NCBI GenBank assembly: GCA_016193365.1
Contig: JACPSI010000100.1
Location: forward strand, 1-33,811
DNA length: 33,811 bases
From: Ignavibacteriales bacterium
Lineage (GTDB): Bacteria; Bacteroidota; Ignavibacteria; UBA10030
Direction: 5' to 3'
Each line of letters begins with the position of its first letter. The first letter of the stretch is position 1. The notes beneath the pieces were generated by a model. It saw nothing but the letters and a program-made list of their open reading frames with translations. It searched no databases and had not been told where the DNA came from. Shown here one piece after another: positions 14,570 to 23,192 of this stretch. Both the position numbers and the translations under genes were made by a program.

Positions 14570-16738
14570 ATGGAACTCTCTCTCATCTTAGGCATAAGTG
14601 TCCTGGGACTGCTTTTTGCCCTTTATCTCATTCGCGATGTCATGCGGAGAGATACCGGAACCCCAAAAATGCGCGAAATTTCCGATGCCATTAAAACAGG
14701 GGCTGAGGCTTTTTTGCGCAGGCAGAATCGGACAATCGGCTATCTGGCGTTTGCGCTTGCGTGTTTGATCTACATCCTTTACGCATTTGTCCGGACGCCG
14801 AATGAACATGATCCGGCGGGGCAGGGTGCGCTTGCGCTCTGGACCACCTTGTCGTTCGCGCTCGGAGCCCTTTGCTCGGTGGCAGCAGGTTATATGGGGA
14901 TGTGGGTTGCGATTCGAAGTAATATTCGCACTGCATCTGCGGCGACACGAAACATGAACGACGCGCTCCAAACTGCGCTCCGCGGAGGCGCCGTTTCCGG
15001 CTTTTTTGTCGTTGCGATGAGTTTGCTTGGCGTCGCAGGGCTCTTCGCTTTCGTAAACTACATGGGCGTGACAAACGACGTCACGAAAATCCCTTTACTG
15101 ATCGTAGGTTACGGGTTTGGGGCGAGCTTTGTGGCTCTCTTTGCTCAACTCGGCGGCGGCATTTACACCAAGGCGGCAGACGTCGGAGCCGACCTTGTTG
15201 GCAAACTTGAAGCGGGAATACCGGAGGACGACCCGCGTAATCCAGCTGTTATCGCAGACCTTGTCGGCGACAACGTCGGCGATTGTGCCGGCCGTGGAGC
15301 GGACTTGTTTGAGTCAACCGCTGCGGAGAATATCGGCGCGATGGTTTTGGCTGCCGCACTCTACCGTTCCAACACATCGGTGTTTGAAGCGCAGGGATTA
15401 TCGCTCCTTGGTGTGCTGTTGTTTCCTCTTGTCGCCCGGGCGTTTGGTATCATCGCCTCAGCAATCGGCATTATGATAGTTAAAACAAACGAGCAGGAAG
15501 ACCCAATGAGCGCGTTGAATCGTGGATATTATGTTACATCGATTCTCGCGATGATCGGATTTTACGTCGCTGCGCGCTGGCTGCTGGGAGCCGAGTACTA
15601 CCTGAACTTTTTCTTCTGTGGGGTCATCGGCGTATTGACCTCGGTGGCATTTGTTTTCATCACGCAATATTACACCGAATACAAATACAGGCCCGTGAAG
15701 TTTATCGCGGAATCATCGCAAACGGGATACGCGACAAATATCATTTCCGGCGTGGCCGTCGGCATGGAATCGACCGGCTTCCCGGTGCTTGTGATTGGAG
15801 CGGCAATCGTCGGCGCGTATTTTCTCGGCCAGAGTTCCGGACTCCATGACGCAGGGCTTTTCGGCACAGCGGTTGCCACGATGGGTATGCTCGGCACGGC
15901 TGCGTATATTCTCGCGATGGATACATTCGGGCCCATCACCGATAACGCGGGAGGAATCGTGGAGATGAGCCAGCAGCCCGAGGATATACGGAAGAAAACA
16001 GACCGCCTCGACGCCGTCGGCAACACGACGAAAGCGCTCACCAAGGGTTATGCGGTAGGCTCCGCGGCGCTGGCGGCGTTTTTGCTTTTCGGCGCATACA
16101 TCGACGAGGTCCGCAACTACATGCCGTCATTCCAGCCGATTATCAATATTAACAAGCCTGAAGTTTTCGTCGGAGCGATTCTGGGAGCAGTACTTGTTTA
16201 TTTGTTCTCGTCACTCGCAATCAAAGCGGTCGGCGGTGCAGCTCATTCAATTATCAAGAACGTACGTGAGCAGTTCAAGAACAATCCCGGAATCATGAAA
16301 GGGACGTCGAAACCGGACTACGGCCAGTGCGTTGACATTGCCACAAAAGCCGCTCTTCAAAAAATGGTGCTGCCCGGACTACTTGTCGTCGGGATGACCA
16401 TCGGTGTTGGGATGCTGTTCCGGTGGTTGTATTACGCCTCCGGCCAGCCGCCGTTTGGTGCAACGGGGGCGGAGGTCATTGGCGGATACCTCATGGTGGG
16501 AACGATAACGGGAATCCTCATGGCGCTGTTCCTCAATAACAGCGGCGGGGCGTGGGACAATGCAAAAAAGTATATCGAGACGGGAGCTTATGGCGGGAAA
16601 AAATCAGAGCCCCATAAAGCTTCAGTAGTCGGCGATACCGTTGGCGACCCTTTCAAGGATACAGCCGGACCGAGTTTGCACGTGCTGATCAAGCTTCTTG
16701 CAACGCTTACTCTCGTGCTTGCGCCGCTGTTTATTTAG
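14570..16738 (+). CDS. hppA: Membrane-bound proton-translocating pyrophosphatase, predicted K+-independent
   Basis: This integral membrane pump couples hydrolysis of pyrophosphate to ion export across the cytoplasmic membrane. The 722-residue protein has about 16 membrane segments. The substrate-binding loop [20 protein letters not shown] is followed by [17 protein letters not shown], and the C-terminal loop [20 protein letters not shown] supplies further acidic ligands. The motif GNTTKA has Lys at position 488. In the family this Lys replaces the Ala of potassium-dependent pumps and removes the need for K+, so a K+-independent H+ pump is predicted. The ATG at 14570 follows an AAGAGACGG stretch. 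Palindrome pairs lie on both sides of the gene, and a terminator follows the downstream pair. Confidence 0.97.
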   Translation: MELSLILGISVLGLLFALYLIRDVMRRDTGTPKMREISDAIKTGAEAFLRRQNRTIGYLAFALACLIYILYAFVRTPNEHDPAGQGALALWTTLSFALGALCSVAAGYMGMWVAIRSNIRTASAATRNMNDALQTALRGGAVSGFFVVAMSLLGVAGLFAFVNYMGVTNDVTKIPLLIVGYGFGASFVALFAQLGGGIYTKAADVGADLVGKLEAGIPEDDPRNPAVIADLVGDNVGDCAGRGADLFESTAAENIGAMVLAAALYRSNTSVFEAQGLSLLGVLLFPLVARAFGIIASAIGIMIVKTNEQEDPMSALNRGYYVTSILAMIGFYVAARWLLGAEYYLNFFFCGVIGVLTSVAFVFITQYYTEYKYRPVKFIAESSQTGYATNIISGVAVGMESTGFPVLVIGAAIVGAYFLGQSSGLHDAGLFGTAVATMGMLGTAAYILAMDTFGPITDNAGGIVEMSQQPEDIRKKTDRLDAVGNTTKALTKGYAVGSAALAAFLLFGAYIDEVRNYMPSFQPIININKPEVFVGAILGAVLVYLFSSLAIKAVGGAAHSIIKNVREQFKNNPGIMKGTSKPDYGQCVDIATKAALQKMVLPGLLVVGMTIGVGMLFRWLYYASGQPPFGATGAEVIGGYLMVGTITGILMALFLNNSGGAWDNAKKYIETGAYGGKKSEPHKASVVGDTVGDPFKDTAGPSLHVLIKLLATLTLVLAPLFI

Positions 16739-16747
16739 CATAACATG

Positions 16748-16787
16748 ACCTTCCGAAGGTTCGTTTATGACCTGACCTTCGGAAGGT
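16748..16787. repeat. ACCTTCSGAAGGT inverted pair downstream of hppA
   Basis: ACCTTCCGAAGGT (16748-16760) and ACCTTCGGAAGGT (16775-16787) are separated by 14 bp, in the same order as the pair upstream of hppA. They lie 9 bp after the stop codon and just before the true terminator. Confidence 0.75.
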
Positions 16788-16801
16788 TGACCAGAAAACC
16801 T

Positions 16802-16832
16802 AAGCCCGACGTTGTCTGGTCGGGCTTTTTTG
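16802..16832 (+). terminator. Rho-independent terminator of hppA
   Basis: The perfect 9-bp GC-rich stem AAGCCCGAC (16802-16810) and GTCGGGCTT (16819-16827) has an 8-nt loop and is followed by a run of T. Confidence 0.9.
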
Positions 16833-17344
16833 TTTAGGCTTAAAGTTGTCAGGCCTGAGGAAACTTCATATATTGTATTGACTCAAGATGTATGGCCTAA
16901 GGAATATCAAAACGAGCTTTCATGGATTGAGATGCGCTTTGATGGTGGCCCTTGTCTCATTGACAGGTTCACTTCCCCCGGATTGCGTTTCTCTTGCATC
17001 GGAGAGCGAAAAAATCCTCCATTATTTTGCCGCTGAGTCGGCTCGAGGAATCGTCCAAAAAGCTCCCATCATAAAACATTCGGGAAACTGCAGGACTCAG
17101 GTTTCAACGATTGTCATACAACTACTTGAATCTTCGCGACTCCCGCTCCACAATTCTCACACAGTCGTTCGGGGTCAAAACAGGTTTATCCAGGGTCAAA
17201 TCTACACCTCAGCCGCTTCTTCTTTTCTTTAAGTCCTCGCGTTCACCGGCTTGTTTTTCTTTCTGCAATTCCCGTTACCGAAAAAAACGAGTTGTGCTGC
17301 ACTTCCACCGAAAGTCATAGGACTTTCCCATTCCGGAGGATATC
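16833..17344 (+). other. Long intergenic stretch between hppA and the YitT gene, possible gene remnant
   Basis: A plus-strand frame from ATG 16888 to 17232 (114 codons) has a hydrophobic stretch CALMVALVSLTGSLP like a signal peptide, then SESEKILHYFAAESARGIVQ. It has no recognised domain or clear ribosome-binding site, and overlapping frames are also open. It may be a decayed secreted-protein gene or chance. Just before the YitT gene a small hairpin, GAAAGTC/GACTTTC (17310-17327), precedes the GGAGG site. Confidence 0.3.
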
Positions 17345-18319
17345 ATGAATCCATTCATGACGAGAATTGTCATCAAGAATGTTCTTAGAAAAAGGAAAGG
17401 TGCCGGCCGGCAGACGTATTCAAGCTATGAAATGGCAAAGGGATTCCGGGAGCTTGCAGTAAGCGCGCGGATTCTGGCTGCCGATATCATTCTCGTGACA
17501 TTTGGGATTCTTTCGGCGGGTTTTGGCCTGAGAGGATTTCTCCTCCCCAACAAGTTCATCGATGGAGGAGCGACCGGCATTTCTCTCCTTCTGTCGGAAT
17601 TAACGAGCTTTTCGCTTCCCCTTTTGTTGGTGGTGATCAATATTCCATTTCTCGTTGTCGGGTTTAATGTCATCGGCAAACAGTTTGCGCTGAGAGCCTC
17701 GCTTGCGATTGTCGGCCTGGCCGTGTGTACGGCACTCTTTCCCTATCCGGAGATTACACATGATAAGCTGCTCGTTTCGGTGTTCGGAGGGTTTTTTCTC
17801 GGAGCGGGAATTGGATTTTCTGTGCGCGGAGGAGCCGTGATTGACGGAACAGAAGTGCTTGCGCTTTACTTAAGCAGGAAGCTGGGAATTACCATCGGAG
17901 ATTTCATCCTCGTTTTTAACCTCGTTTTGTTCTCGATTGCCGCGTACCTCCTGTCGGTCGAAACTGCGCTGTACTCCATCCTGACGTATCTCGCGGCCTC
18001 TAAGACAGTCGATTTTATTATCGAAGGCATCGAAGAATATACCGGCGTGACTATTATTTCAGTGAAGCCGGAAGCTGTCCGTCAGATGATCATCAACGAT
18101 CTCGGCAGGGGAGTCACGGTGTATAAAGGAGAACGCGGGTTTGGAAAACGGGGCGAGACCGAACAGGAAATGAGAATTATTTACACCGTAATTACAAGGC
18201 TGGAGATGAGCAAACTCAACGCCGAAATCGAAAAAATCGACCCGAATGCCTTTGTCGTCATGAGCAGTATTAAAGATACAAAAGGAGGGATGATCAAGAA
18301 GCGGCCGTTCAAGCATTGA
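17345..18319 (+). CDS. YitT-family membrane protein (DUF161 plus DUF2179)
   Basis: This 324-residue protein starts at an ATG with GGAGG 5 nt upstream. After a basic N-terminal tail (about 45 residues, longer than usual) come five or six membrane segments from roughly 45 to 215. They include the family signatures GLRGFLLPNKFIDGGATGIS and GGAVIDGTEVLALYLSRKLG. A soluble C-terminal DUF2179 domain follows (about 225-315), with GRGVTVYKGERGFG, EMRIIYTVITRLEMSKL and the closing DPNAFVVMSSI. YitT proteins are widespread putative transporters with no settled substrate. The C-terminal domain resembles small ligand-binding domains. An APC permease follows on the same strand. Confidence 0.92.
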   Translation: MNPFMTRIVIKNVLRKRKGAGRQTYSSYEMAKGFRELAVSARILAADIILVTFGILSAGFGLRGFLLPNKFIDGGATGISLLLSELTSFSLPLLLVVINIPFLVVGFNVIGKQFALRASLAIVGLAVCTALFPYPEITHDKLLVSVFGGFFLGAGIGFSVRGGAVIDGTEVLALYLSRKLGITIGDFILVFNLVLFSIAAYLLSVETALYSILTYLAASKTVDFIIEGIEEYTGVTIISVKPEAVRQMIINDLGRGVTVYKGERGFGKRGETEQEMRIIYTVITRLEMSKLNAEIEKIDPNAFVVMSSIKDTKGGMIKKRPFKH

Positions 18320-18383
18320 ACAAAGGCACACCGCACCGAAATCGTTTGCATTTTTGCGAAACTTGTGGCAAACTTGGCGGATT

Positions 18384-19787
18384 ATGAGCACAACCTCAAG
18401 CGCCGGATCATCTGAAACGCAGCAATTCCACCGGGGCCTCGGACTTCTCGATGCAACGATGATTGTTGTCGGGTCGATGATTGGGTCGGGGATTTTCATC
18501 GCCCCGTCTCTGATGGCCGGCTATTTGGACGCTCCCGGCCTTATCATTCTTTTGTGGCTCATCGGCGGCGTGCTGACAGTATTTGGCGGATTAAGTTACG
18601 GCGAGCTCGCGGCGGCCATCCCTCGCGCAGGCGGACAGTATGTGTTCTTGCGCGAAGCATACGGACCCATCTGGGGATTTTTGTACGGGTGGACGCTCTT
18701 TCTCGTTATCCAGACTGGTTTCATTGCAGCCGTGGGAGTTGCCTTTGCAAAGTATCTCGGAGTCTTTCTTCCCTCGCTCTCAGAAGGAAATGTCCTACTC
18801 TCTGTCGGTTCGTATTCTGTAAACTCTGCGCAAGTTGTTGCCATCATCAGCATCATCGTCCTGACGGTTGTCAATTTTTTCGGAGTTCGCCTCGGAGCGC
18901 TCGTCCAGAATATCTTCACTCTTTCAAAGCTCGGTGCTCTTGCTCTGCTCATTCTGTTTAGCTTTGCTATCGGCGAAGGATCGTTCTCGAACTTTAGCCC
19001 CGTTTTCTCGACTTCAGTACCCGAAGCACTTCAAATGACATTCTTTGCCGCATTCGCTGTCGCAATGTCCAAGGCATTGTTTGCTTATGATGCCTGGAAT
19101 TCAGTGACATTCACTGCGGAGGAAACAAAAGAGCCTCATAAAGTTTTGCCGCGGGCGCTGGTGTACGGCACGGGAATCACTGCGGTGGTCTACACACTGA
19201 CCACGATGGCGTATCTGTATATTGTGCCGGGCCCTGAATCGGCTGCGGTCGCCGATAACCGCATTGCCGCCGAAGTTGCGCAGAGAGTAATGGGTTCTGC
19301 GGGTCTGGCCTTCGTGACGGTGGCAATTCTGATTTCGACGTTCGGCTGCAACAACGGACTGATTCTCTCAGGCCCGAGAGTTTATTATGCGATGGCGAAG
19401 GACAAACTGTTTTTTGAGAAAGTAGCCAACGTCCACTCAGTTTATCGAACGCCGGTGATTTCGTTGATCTTTCAATGCGTTTGGTCCTGTGTCCTGACGT
19501 TGACCGGAACATACAGCGATTTGCTGACGTACACGACCTTCGCATCGTTGTTGTTTAATGTGCTCACCGTTGTTGCGTTGTTCGTGTTCAGGAAGAAACG
19601 TCCGGACATGGAGCGGCCATACAAGGTCTGGGGTTATCCCTTTGTCCCGATTGTGTACATCCTCGTTGCAGTTTTCTTTATCGTGTACATTTTTGTCGGA
19701 GACTTGCGGAATTCAGGTCTCGGCCTCGCCATTATTCTGACAGGCGTGCCGGTGTATTTCTACTGGAGTCGAAAAACGAAATCATGA
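18384..19787 (+). CDS. APC-family amino acid permease
   Basis: The protein is 467 residues from the ATG at 18384. An earlier in-frame ATG at 18354 adds ten residues and is less likely, since a TGGCGG stretch sits just before 18384. It has the twelve-helix pattern of the amino acid-polyamine-organocation superfamily. Helix 1 carries the substrate-binding GSMIGSGIFIAPSL, and helix 2 ends GGLSYGELAAAIPRAGGQYV, both LAT/APC signatures. Helix 6 contains FAYDAWNSVTFTAEETKEPH. The C-terminus ends in VYFYWSRKTKS. It is probably an inner-membrane amino acid transporter; the substrate cannot be set. It follows the YitT gene by about 65 bp and precedes a glutamate-type symporter by 68 bp. Confidence 0.93.
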   Translation: MSTTSSAGSSETQQFHRGLGLLDATMIVVGSMIGSGIFIAPSLMAGYLDAPGLIILLWLIGGVLTVFGGLSYGELAAAIPRAGGQYVFLREAYGPIWGFLYGWTLFLVIQTGFIAAVGVAFAKYLGVFLPSLSEGNVLLSVGSYSVNSAQVVAIISIIVLTVVNFFGVRLGALVQNIFTLSKLGALALLILFSFAIGEGSFSNFSPVFSTSVPEALQMTFFAAFAVAMSKALFAYDAWNSVTFTAEETKEPHKVLPRALVYGTGITAVVYTLTTMAYLYIVPGPESAAVADNRIAAEVAQRVMGSAGLAFVTVAILISTFGCNNGLILSGPRVYYAMAKDKLFFEKVANVHSVYRTPVISLIFQCVWSCVLTLTGTYSDLLTYTTFASLLFNVLTVVALFVFRKKRPDMERPYKVWGYPFVPIVYILVAVFFIVYIFVGDLRNSGLGLAIILTGVPVYFYWSRKTKS

Positions 19788-19855
19788 TTACACCCAAAAT
19801 CTCACTTGGAAGTTTCAACTAGTTTATAGGCCTTCCGGGGAAACGAAAGACCTTT

Positions 19856-21133
19856 ATGACTGCCAAATCTGCCGCTGAAAAGAAATCCATCCCGCTGCAT
19901 ACGAAAATCCTCACAGGTTTGCTTCTGGGCGCAATTGCCGGAGTCACGACCAACCTGGTCATTGGTGTCGAGAATATTCAAGGATTTGTGACCAATTTTA
20001 CAGAGCCAATCGGCCGCATGTGGCTCAGCGCGCTCATTATGGTTGTCATTCCGCTCATTATTTCCACGCTCTCACTGGGTGTGGCCGGACTCGGCGACCT
20101 CAAAACTCTTGGTCGCATCGGGTTGCTCACGATCCTGACCTTTCTCTTTCTCACCGCTCTTTCGACGACATTGGGTTTGGTCGTCATGAACGTCGTCCAG
20201 CCGGGTGCAGGGCTCGACCCTGTCGTGAAAGACAAACTCATGGCGGCCTACCAGGGGGAGGCAAAAGGAGCAATGGGACTGGCGGAAGGGAAGTTCGGTG
20301 TCGACCTGTTTGTCCGGATGATTCCCCGGAACCCCATACAAGCGATGGCGAACGGAGAGATGCTTGCGGTTATCGTCTTTGCTCTCATGATAGGCGTCGC
20401 AATGACAATTATTTCAAAGGAAAAAGCGGATCCAATGCTTCGGTTCATGGAAAGTCTCGGCCACATTGTTATTGCGATCATCGAGCTCGTGATGAAAATT
20501 GCCCCCGTCGGTGTTTTCTGCCTTATCTTCAGCGTGACGGCCCGTTTTGGTTACGAATTGCTTCTCCAGTTGTTAAAATACGTGGCAGTGGTTGTTGGAA
20601 GTCTGACCTTCTTTCAATTTGTCGGCTATCCGTTGGTTGTGAAATTCATTGCCCGCCGCGATCCGATGGAGTTTTTCCGGAAGATCCGGGTTGTGATGTT
20701 GACGGCATTCTCCACATCGTCCAGCAACGCCACTCTCCCGACAACGATGCGCGTTGCGCAGGAAGAACTTAAGCTCCCAAGAGAAATTGCCGGCTTCGTT
20801 CTCCCTCTCGGCGCGACCATGAATATGAATGGCACAGCACTCTTTGAAGGCGCGACGGTTCTCTTTCTTGCTCAGGTATTTGGCGTCCAGCTGTCGCTTG
20901 GTGCTCAACTCGTCGTTGTGTTGATGTCCGTGGTTACTGCGATTGGTGTGGCAGGAATTCCCGGTGGGTCGATTCCGCTGTTGATGATGGTGTTGGGGCT
21001 CGTCGGCGTGCCGATGGAAGGAATAGCCATTGTGCTTGGCGTCGACAGGATTCTTGACATGTGCCGGACGACACTCAATGTGACCGGAGATCTTGTCACG
21101 GCGACGATTGTGCATAGGTTTGAGAAACGATGA
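19856..21133 (+). CDS. Dicarboxylate/amino acid:cation symporter (glutamate/aspartate type)
   Basis: This 425-residue protein of the DAACS (SLC1) family takes up acidic amino acids or C4-dicarboxylates with Na+ or H+. The C-terminal transport core is complete. Hairpin 1 is the serine-rich FSTSSSNATLPTTM, helix 7 carries NMNGTALFEG, hairpin 2 is AGIPGGSIPLLMMVL, and helix 8 reads DRILDMCRTTLNVTGD. The Arg after DMC aligns with the Arg that binds the side-chain carboxylate of aspartate in GltPh, favouring an acidic substrate. The family's N-terminal scaffold helices precede it. The gene is convergent with the metF-type gene, with a hairpin between them. Confidence 0.95.
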   Translation: MTAKSAAEKKSIPLHTKILTGLLLGAIAGVTTNLVIGVENIQGFVTNFTEPIGRMWLSALIMVVIPLIISTLSLGVAGLGDLKTLGRIGLLTILTFLFLTALSTTLGLVVMNVVQPGAGLDPVVKDKLMAAYQGEAKGAMGLAEGKFGVDLFVRMIPRNPIQAMANGEMLAVIVFALMIGVAMTIISKEKADPMLRFMESLGHIVIAIIELVMKIAPVGVFCLIFSVTARFGYELLLQLLKYVAVVVGSLTFFQFVGYPLVVKFIARRDPMEFFRKIRVVMLTAFSTSSSNATLPTTMRVAQEELKLPREIAGFVLPLGATMNMNGTALFEGATVLFLAQVFGVQLSLGAQLVVVLMSVVTAIGVAGIPGGSIPLLMMVLGLVGVPMEGIAIVLGVDRILDMCRTTLNVTGDLVTATIVHRFEKR

Positions 21134-21167
21134 AAAAAATAGCCAGACCGTTAAGGGTCTGGCTATT
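21132..21167 (-). terminator. Hairpin terminator between convergent genes
   Basis: The perfect 9-bp stem AGCCAGACC (21141-21149) and GGTCTGGCT (21156-21164) has a 6-nt loop. On the minus strand it is followed by a run of seven T, so it best fits the end of the minus-strand methyltransferase gene. On the plus strand it has A's before it and only a weak T tail, so it may also serve the symporter gene. Confidence 0.88.
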
Positions 21168-21197
21168 GCGATGAGGCATTCCTTCTGGGTTTAGTTT

Positions 21198-23072
21198 CTA
21201 GCTTCGCCTTCTCTTTTCTTCCTCCAGTATCCCAATCCCCTCTAAAATCTTCGGTACGATATCGTATTTCTTGAAGGCCGGTAACAGGTAGGCTCCCGCC
21301 ACTTCCAATTTCGCCTCGCTTAAAAGCGACACCGCGATTTCAATCCCAACGTCGGCTCCTTTATCCCCGGCCGCGTGCATTTTCTTTCGTATCGCTTCGG
21401 GGATGGTCATTCCGGGAATCTCGTTGTGCAAAAACTCCGCATGCTTGTAGCTTCGCAAAGGTAGCAGGCCAAGCATCACAGGGATTTTCCATTTGTCTGT
21501 GCGCTTTATAAGTTGCTCGAGCGTCTTCATGTCGTAAATGGGCTGGGTAAAAGCAATATCGACGCCCGCTTCGATTTTCTTTTCAAGTTTTTCCATCTCC
21601 GCATCCATGTTATCCGCCATGGCGTTCACGGCGCAAGCAATCAGAAACGAAGCCTTTTGCTCGATGGTGTTGCCTATGAGATCCTTGCCTTCGTTCATCG
21701 ACTTCACCGCACGGATCAAGCCCGGCGAATCCACGTCAAACACTGATGTCGCCTGGGGGTAATCGCCTATATTGGTGGGGTCGCCGGTAATGCAAAGAAT
21801 ATTCCTGAGTCCCAATGCATGAGCTCCGAGAAGTTCAGCCTGGAGGCCGATCATGTTGCGGTCACGCGTGGCAATGTGCGTCATGGCTTCGATGCCGACC
21901 TGCGATTGAATCTGGTACGAAATGGCGATGGAACTCATGCGGAGGCGCGCTCGCGCCCCGTCCGTAATATTGATGGCGTCGATGCCGTATTGTTGAAGAT
22001 AGCGTGCACCTTCGATGAGCGACGAAATATCGAGGCCGCGAGGAATGTCAAGCTCAACAGTCGTTAAAAACTTTTTGCCGATATTCCGTGCAAACCTCGA
22101 CCGGCTGTCGGATTCAATCTGAGTTTCAACGACGAGCTTTTCCTTCCGGCCTTTGTCTTTCTTTTGCGATGCCGTCTCTTTTGCCTTGATGTCGGGCCCT
22201 CGCTCTTTCAGCTCCTCCATGACGTTTTTAATTGCGCGAATATGTGCCGGCGTGGAGCCGCAGCAAGCACCCACCAGTGTTACTCCAGCCTGGAGCAGTT
22301 CCTTTGCGTATTGGGCGAGATATTCGGGAGTTGTATGATAGATTGACCTGCCGTTCAGAAGTGTTGGAATCCCAGCAGCAGGCTGAGCCGATAGAGCAAT
22401 GCCGTCTTTGTACATCGACCGGATGATGCTGAACATGCGCTGGGGGCCGACCGTGCAATTTGCGCCGACGACATCGACGCCGCGGCTCATGATGTGTTCC
22501 ACAACTTCAACAGGAAAAGTGCCGGAGAGTATGGCGCCGTCCTCTGGAAAGGCTTTTTGCGCAACGATGGGAATCTTGGTGAGTTCTTTTGCAGCCGAGA
22601 TTGCTTCATCAAGCTCTGTCAGGCTTACGAAGGTTTCAAGTATCAGAAGATCGACGCCGGCCTTCAGCAGCACCTCGATTTGCTGTTTGAAAGCGTCGCG
22701 CGCTTGCTGGAGTTTGAGCTTTCCGATCGGCTCCAGAAGCTTTCCCGTTGGCCCAACAGAGCCTGCGACGTATACGGAATCTCCGGCTGCGCGCCTCGCT
22801 ATTTCAACACCAGCTTTGTTGATCTCAGCGATCTTATCCTCGTGGTGAAACTGCGAAAGGCGCCATCTGTTGCCGGAGAACGTGTTCGTTTGAATAATCT
22901 CGGCCCCGGCTTCGATGTATTCGCGATGAATGCGCTCAACGATATCGGGGTTCTTGACGTTCTGGATTTCGTGCGGAAGCTCGTTGTACTCGTACAAATC
23001 GAGCAGCGTCCCCATCGCGCCGTCGCACAGGATTGGACCTTGCTTAATTCGTTGTCGAAAATCCAGTTTCAT
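21198..23072 (-). CDS. Bifunctional homocysteine S-methyltransferase / methylenetetrahydrofolate reductase
   Basis: This cytoplasmic enzyme of methionine and one-carbon metabolism is 624 residues from the ATG at 23072. The N-terminal half (about 1-290) is a homocysteine S-methyltransferase, with GPILCDGAMGTLLD and the zinc ligands in VVGANCTVGPQRM and LVGACCGSTPAHIRAIK. A charged linker (KAKETASQKKDKGRKEK) leads to a MetF-like TIM barrel (about 335-610) with FLTTVELDIPRG, the flavin-region ILCITGDPTN, and FTQPIYDMKTLEQ. B. subtilis YitJ has the same fusion. An in-frame ATG at 23192 lies inside a 100-bp palindromic repeat and would add 40 unrelated residues, so it is rejected. The terminator at 21132-21167 follows. 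Confidence 0.95.
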   Translation of the reverse strand: MKLDFRQRIKQGPILCDGAMGTLLDLYEYNELPHEIQNVKNPDIVERIHREYIEAGAEIIQTNTFSGNRWRLSQFHHEDKIAEINKAGVEIARRAAGDSVYVAGSVGPTGKLLEPIGKLKLQQARDAFKQQIEVLLKAGVDLLILETFVSLTELDEAISAAKELTKIPIVAQKAFPEDGAILSGTFPVEVVEHIMSRGVDVVGANCTVGPQRMFSIIRSMYKDGIALSAQPAAGIPTLLNGRSIYHTTPEYLAQYAKELLQAGVTLVGACCGSTPAHIRAIKNVMEELKERGPDIKAKETASQKKDKGRKEKLVVETQIESDSRSRFARNIGKKFLTTVELDIPRGLDISSLIEGARYLQQYGIDAINITDGARARLRMSSIAISYQIQSQVGIEAMTHIATRDRNMIGLQAELLGAHALGLRNILCITGDPTNIGDYPQATSVFDVDSPGLIRAVKSMNEGKDLIGNTIEQKASFLIACAVNAMADNMDAEMEKLEKKIEAGVDIAFTQPIYDMKTLEQLIKRTDKWKIPVMLGLLPLRSYKHAEFLHNEIPGMTIPEAIRKKMHAAGDKGADVGIEIAVSLLSEAKLEVAGAYLLPAFKKYDIVPKILEGIGILEEEKRRRS

Positions 23073-23090
23073 AGACAGACTCTTAATTTT

Positions 23091-23190
23091 GTCATTCCGT
23101 CGGATTTTAAGACGGAATCCAGGACCAAGCCGATTTCTGGATTCCCGTCCCGAAGGGATCCCTTCGGGACTTAAAATCCGAGGGAATGAC
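23091..23190. repeat. 100-bp MITE-like palindromic repeat
   Basis: The ends are 21-bp inverted repeats with a single mismatch: they start GTCATTCC (23091) and end GGAATGAC (23190), each running into GGATTTTAAG or its complement. Inside are GACGGAATCCAG/CTGGATTCCCGTC arms and a CCCGAAGGGATCCCTTCGGG palindrome. This is the form of short non-autonomous or REP-like elements found in many genomes. It fills the space between the SCO gene stop and the methyltransferase start. Confidence 0.8.
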
Positions 23191-23192
23191 AA

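Noticed and set aside
22494-23174. Plus-strand open frame of 226 codons
   Set aside because: Antisense to the methyltransferase/reductase gene and running into the palindromic repeat.
23073-23192. Upstream ATG at 23192 as the start of the methyltransferase/reductase
   Set aside because: The added 40 residues are translated from the 100-bp repeat; homologues begin near the ATG at 23072.
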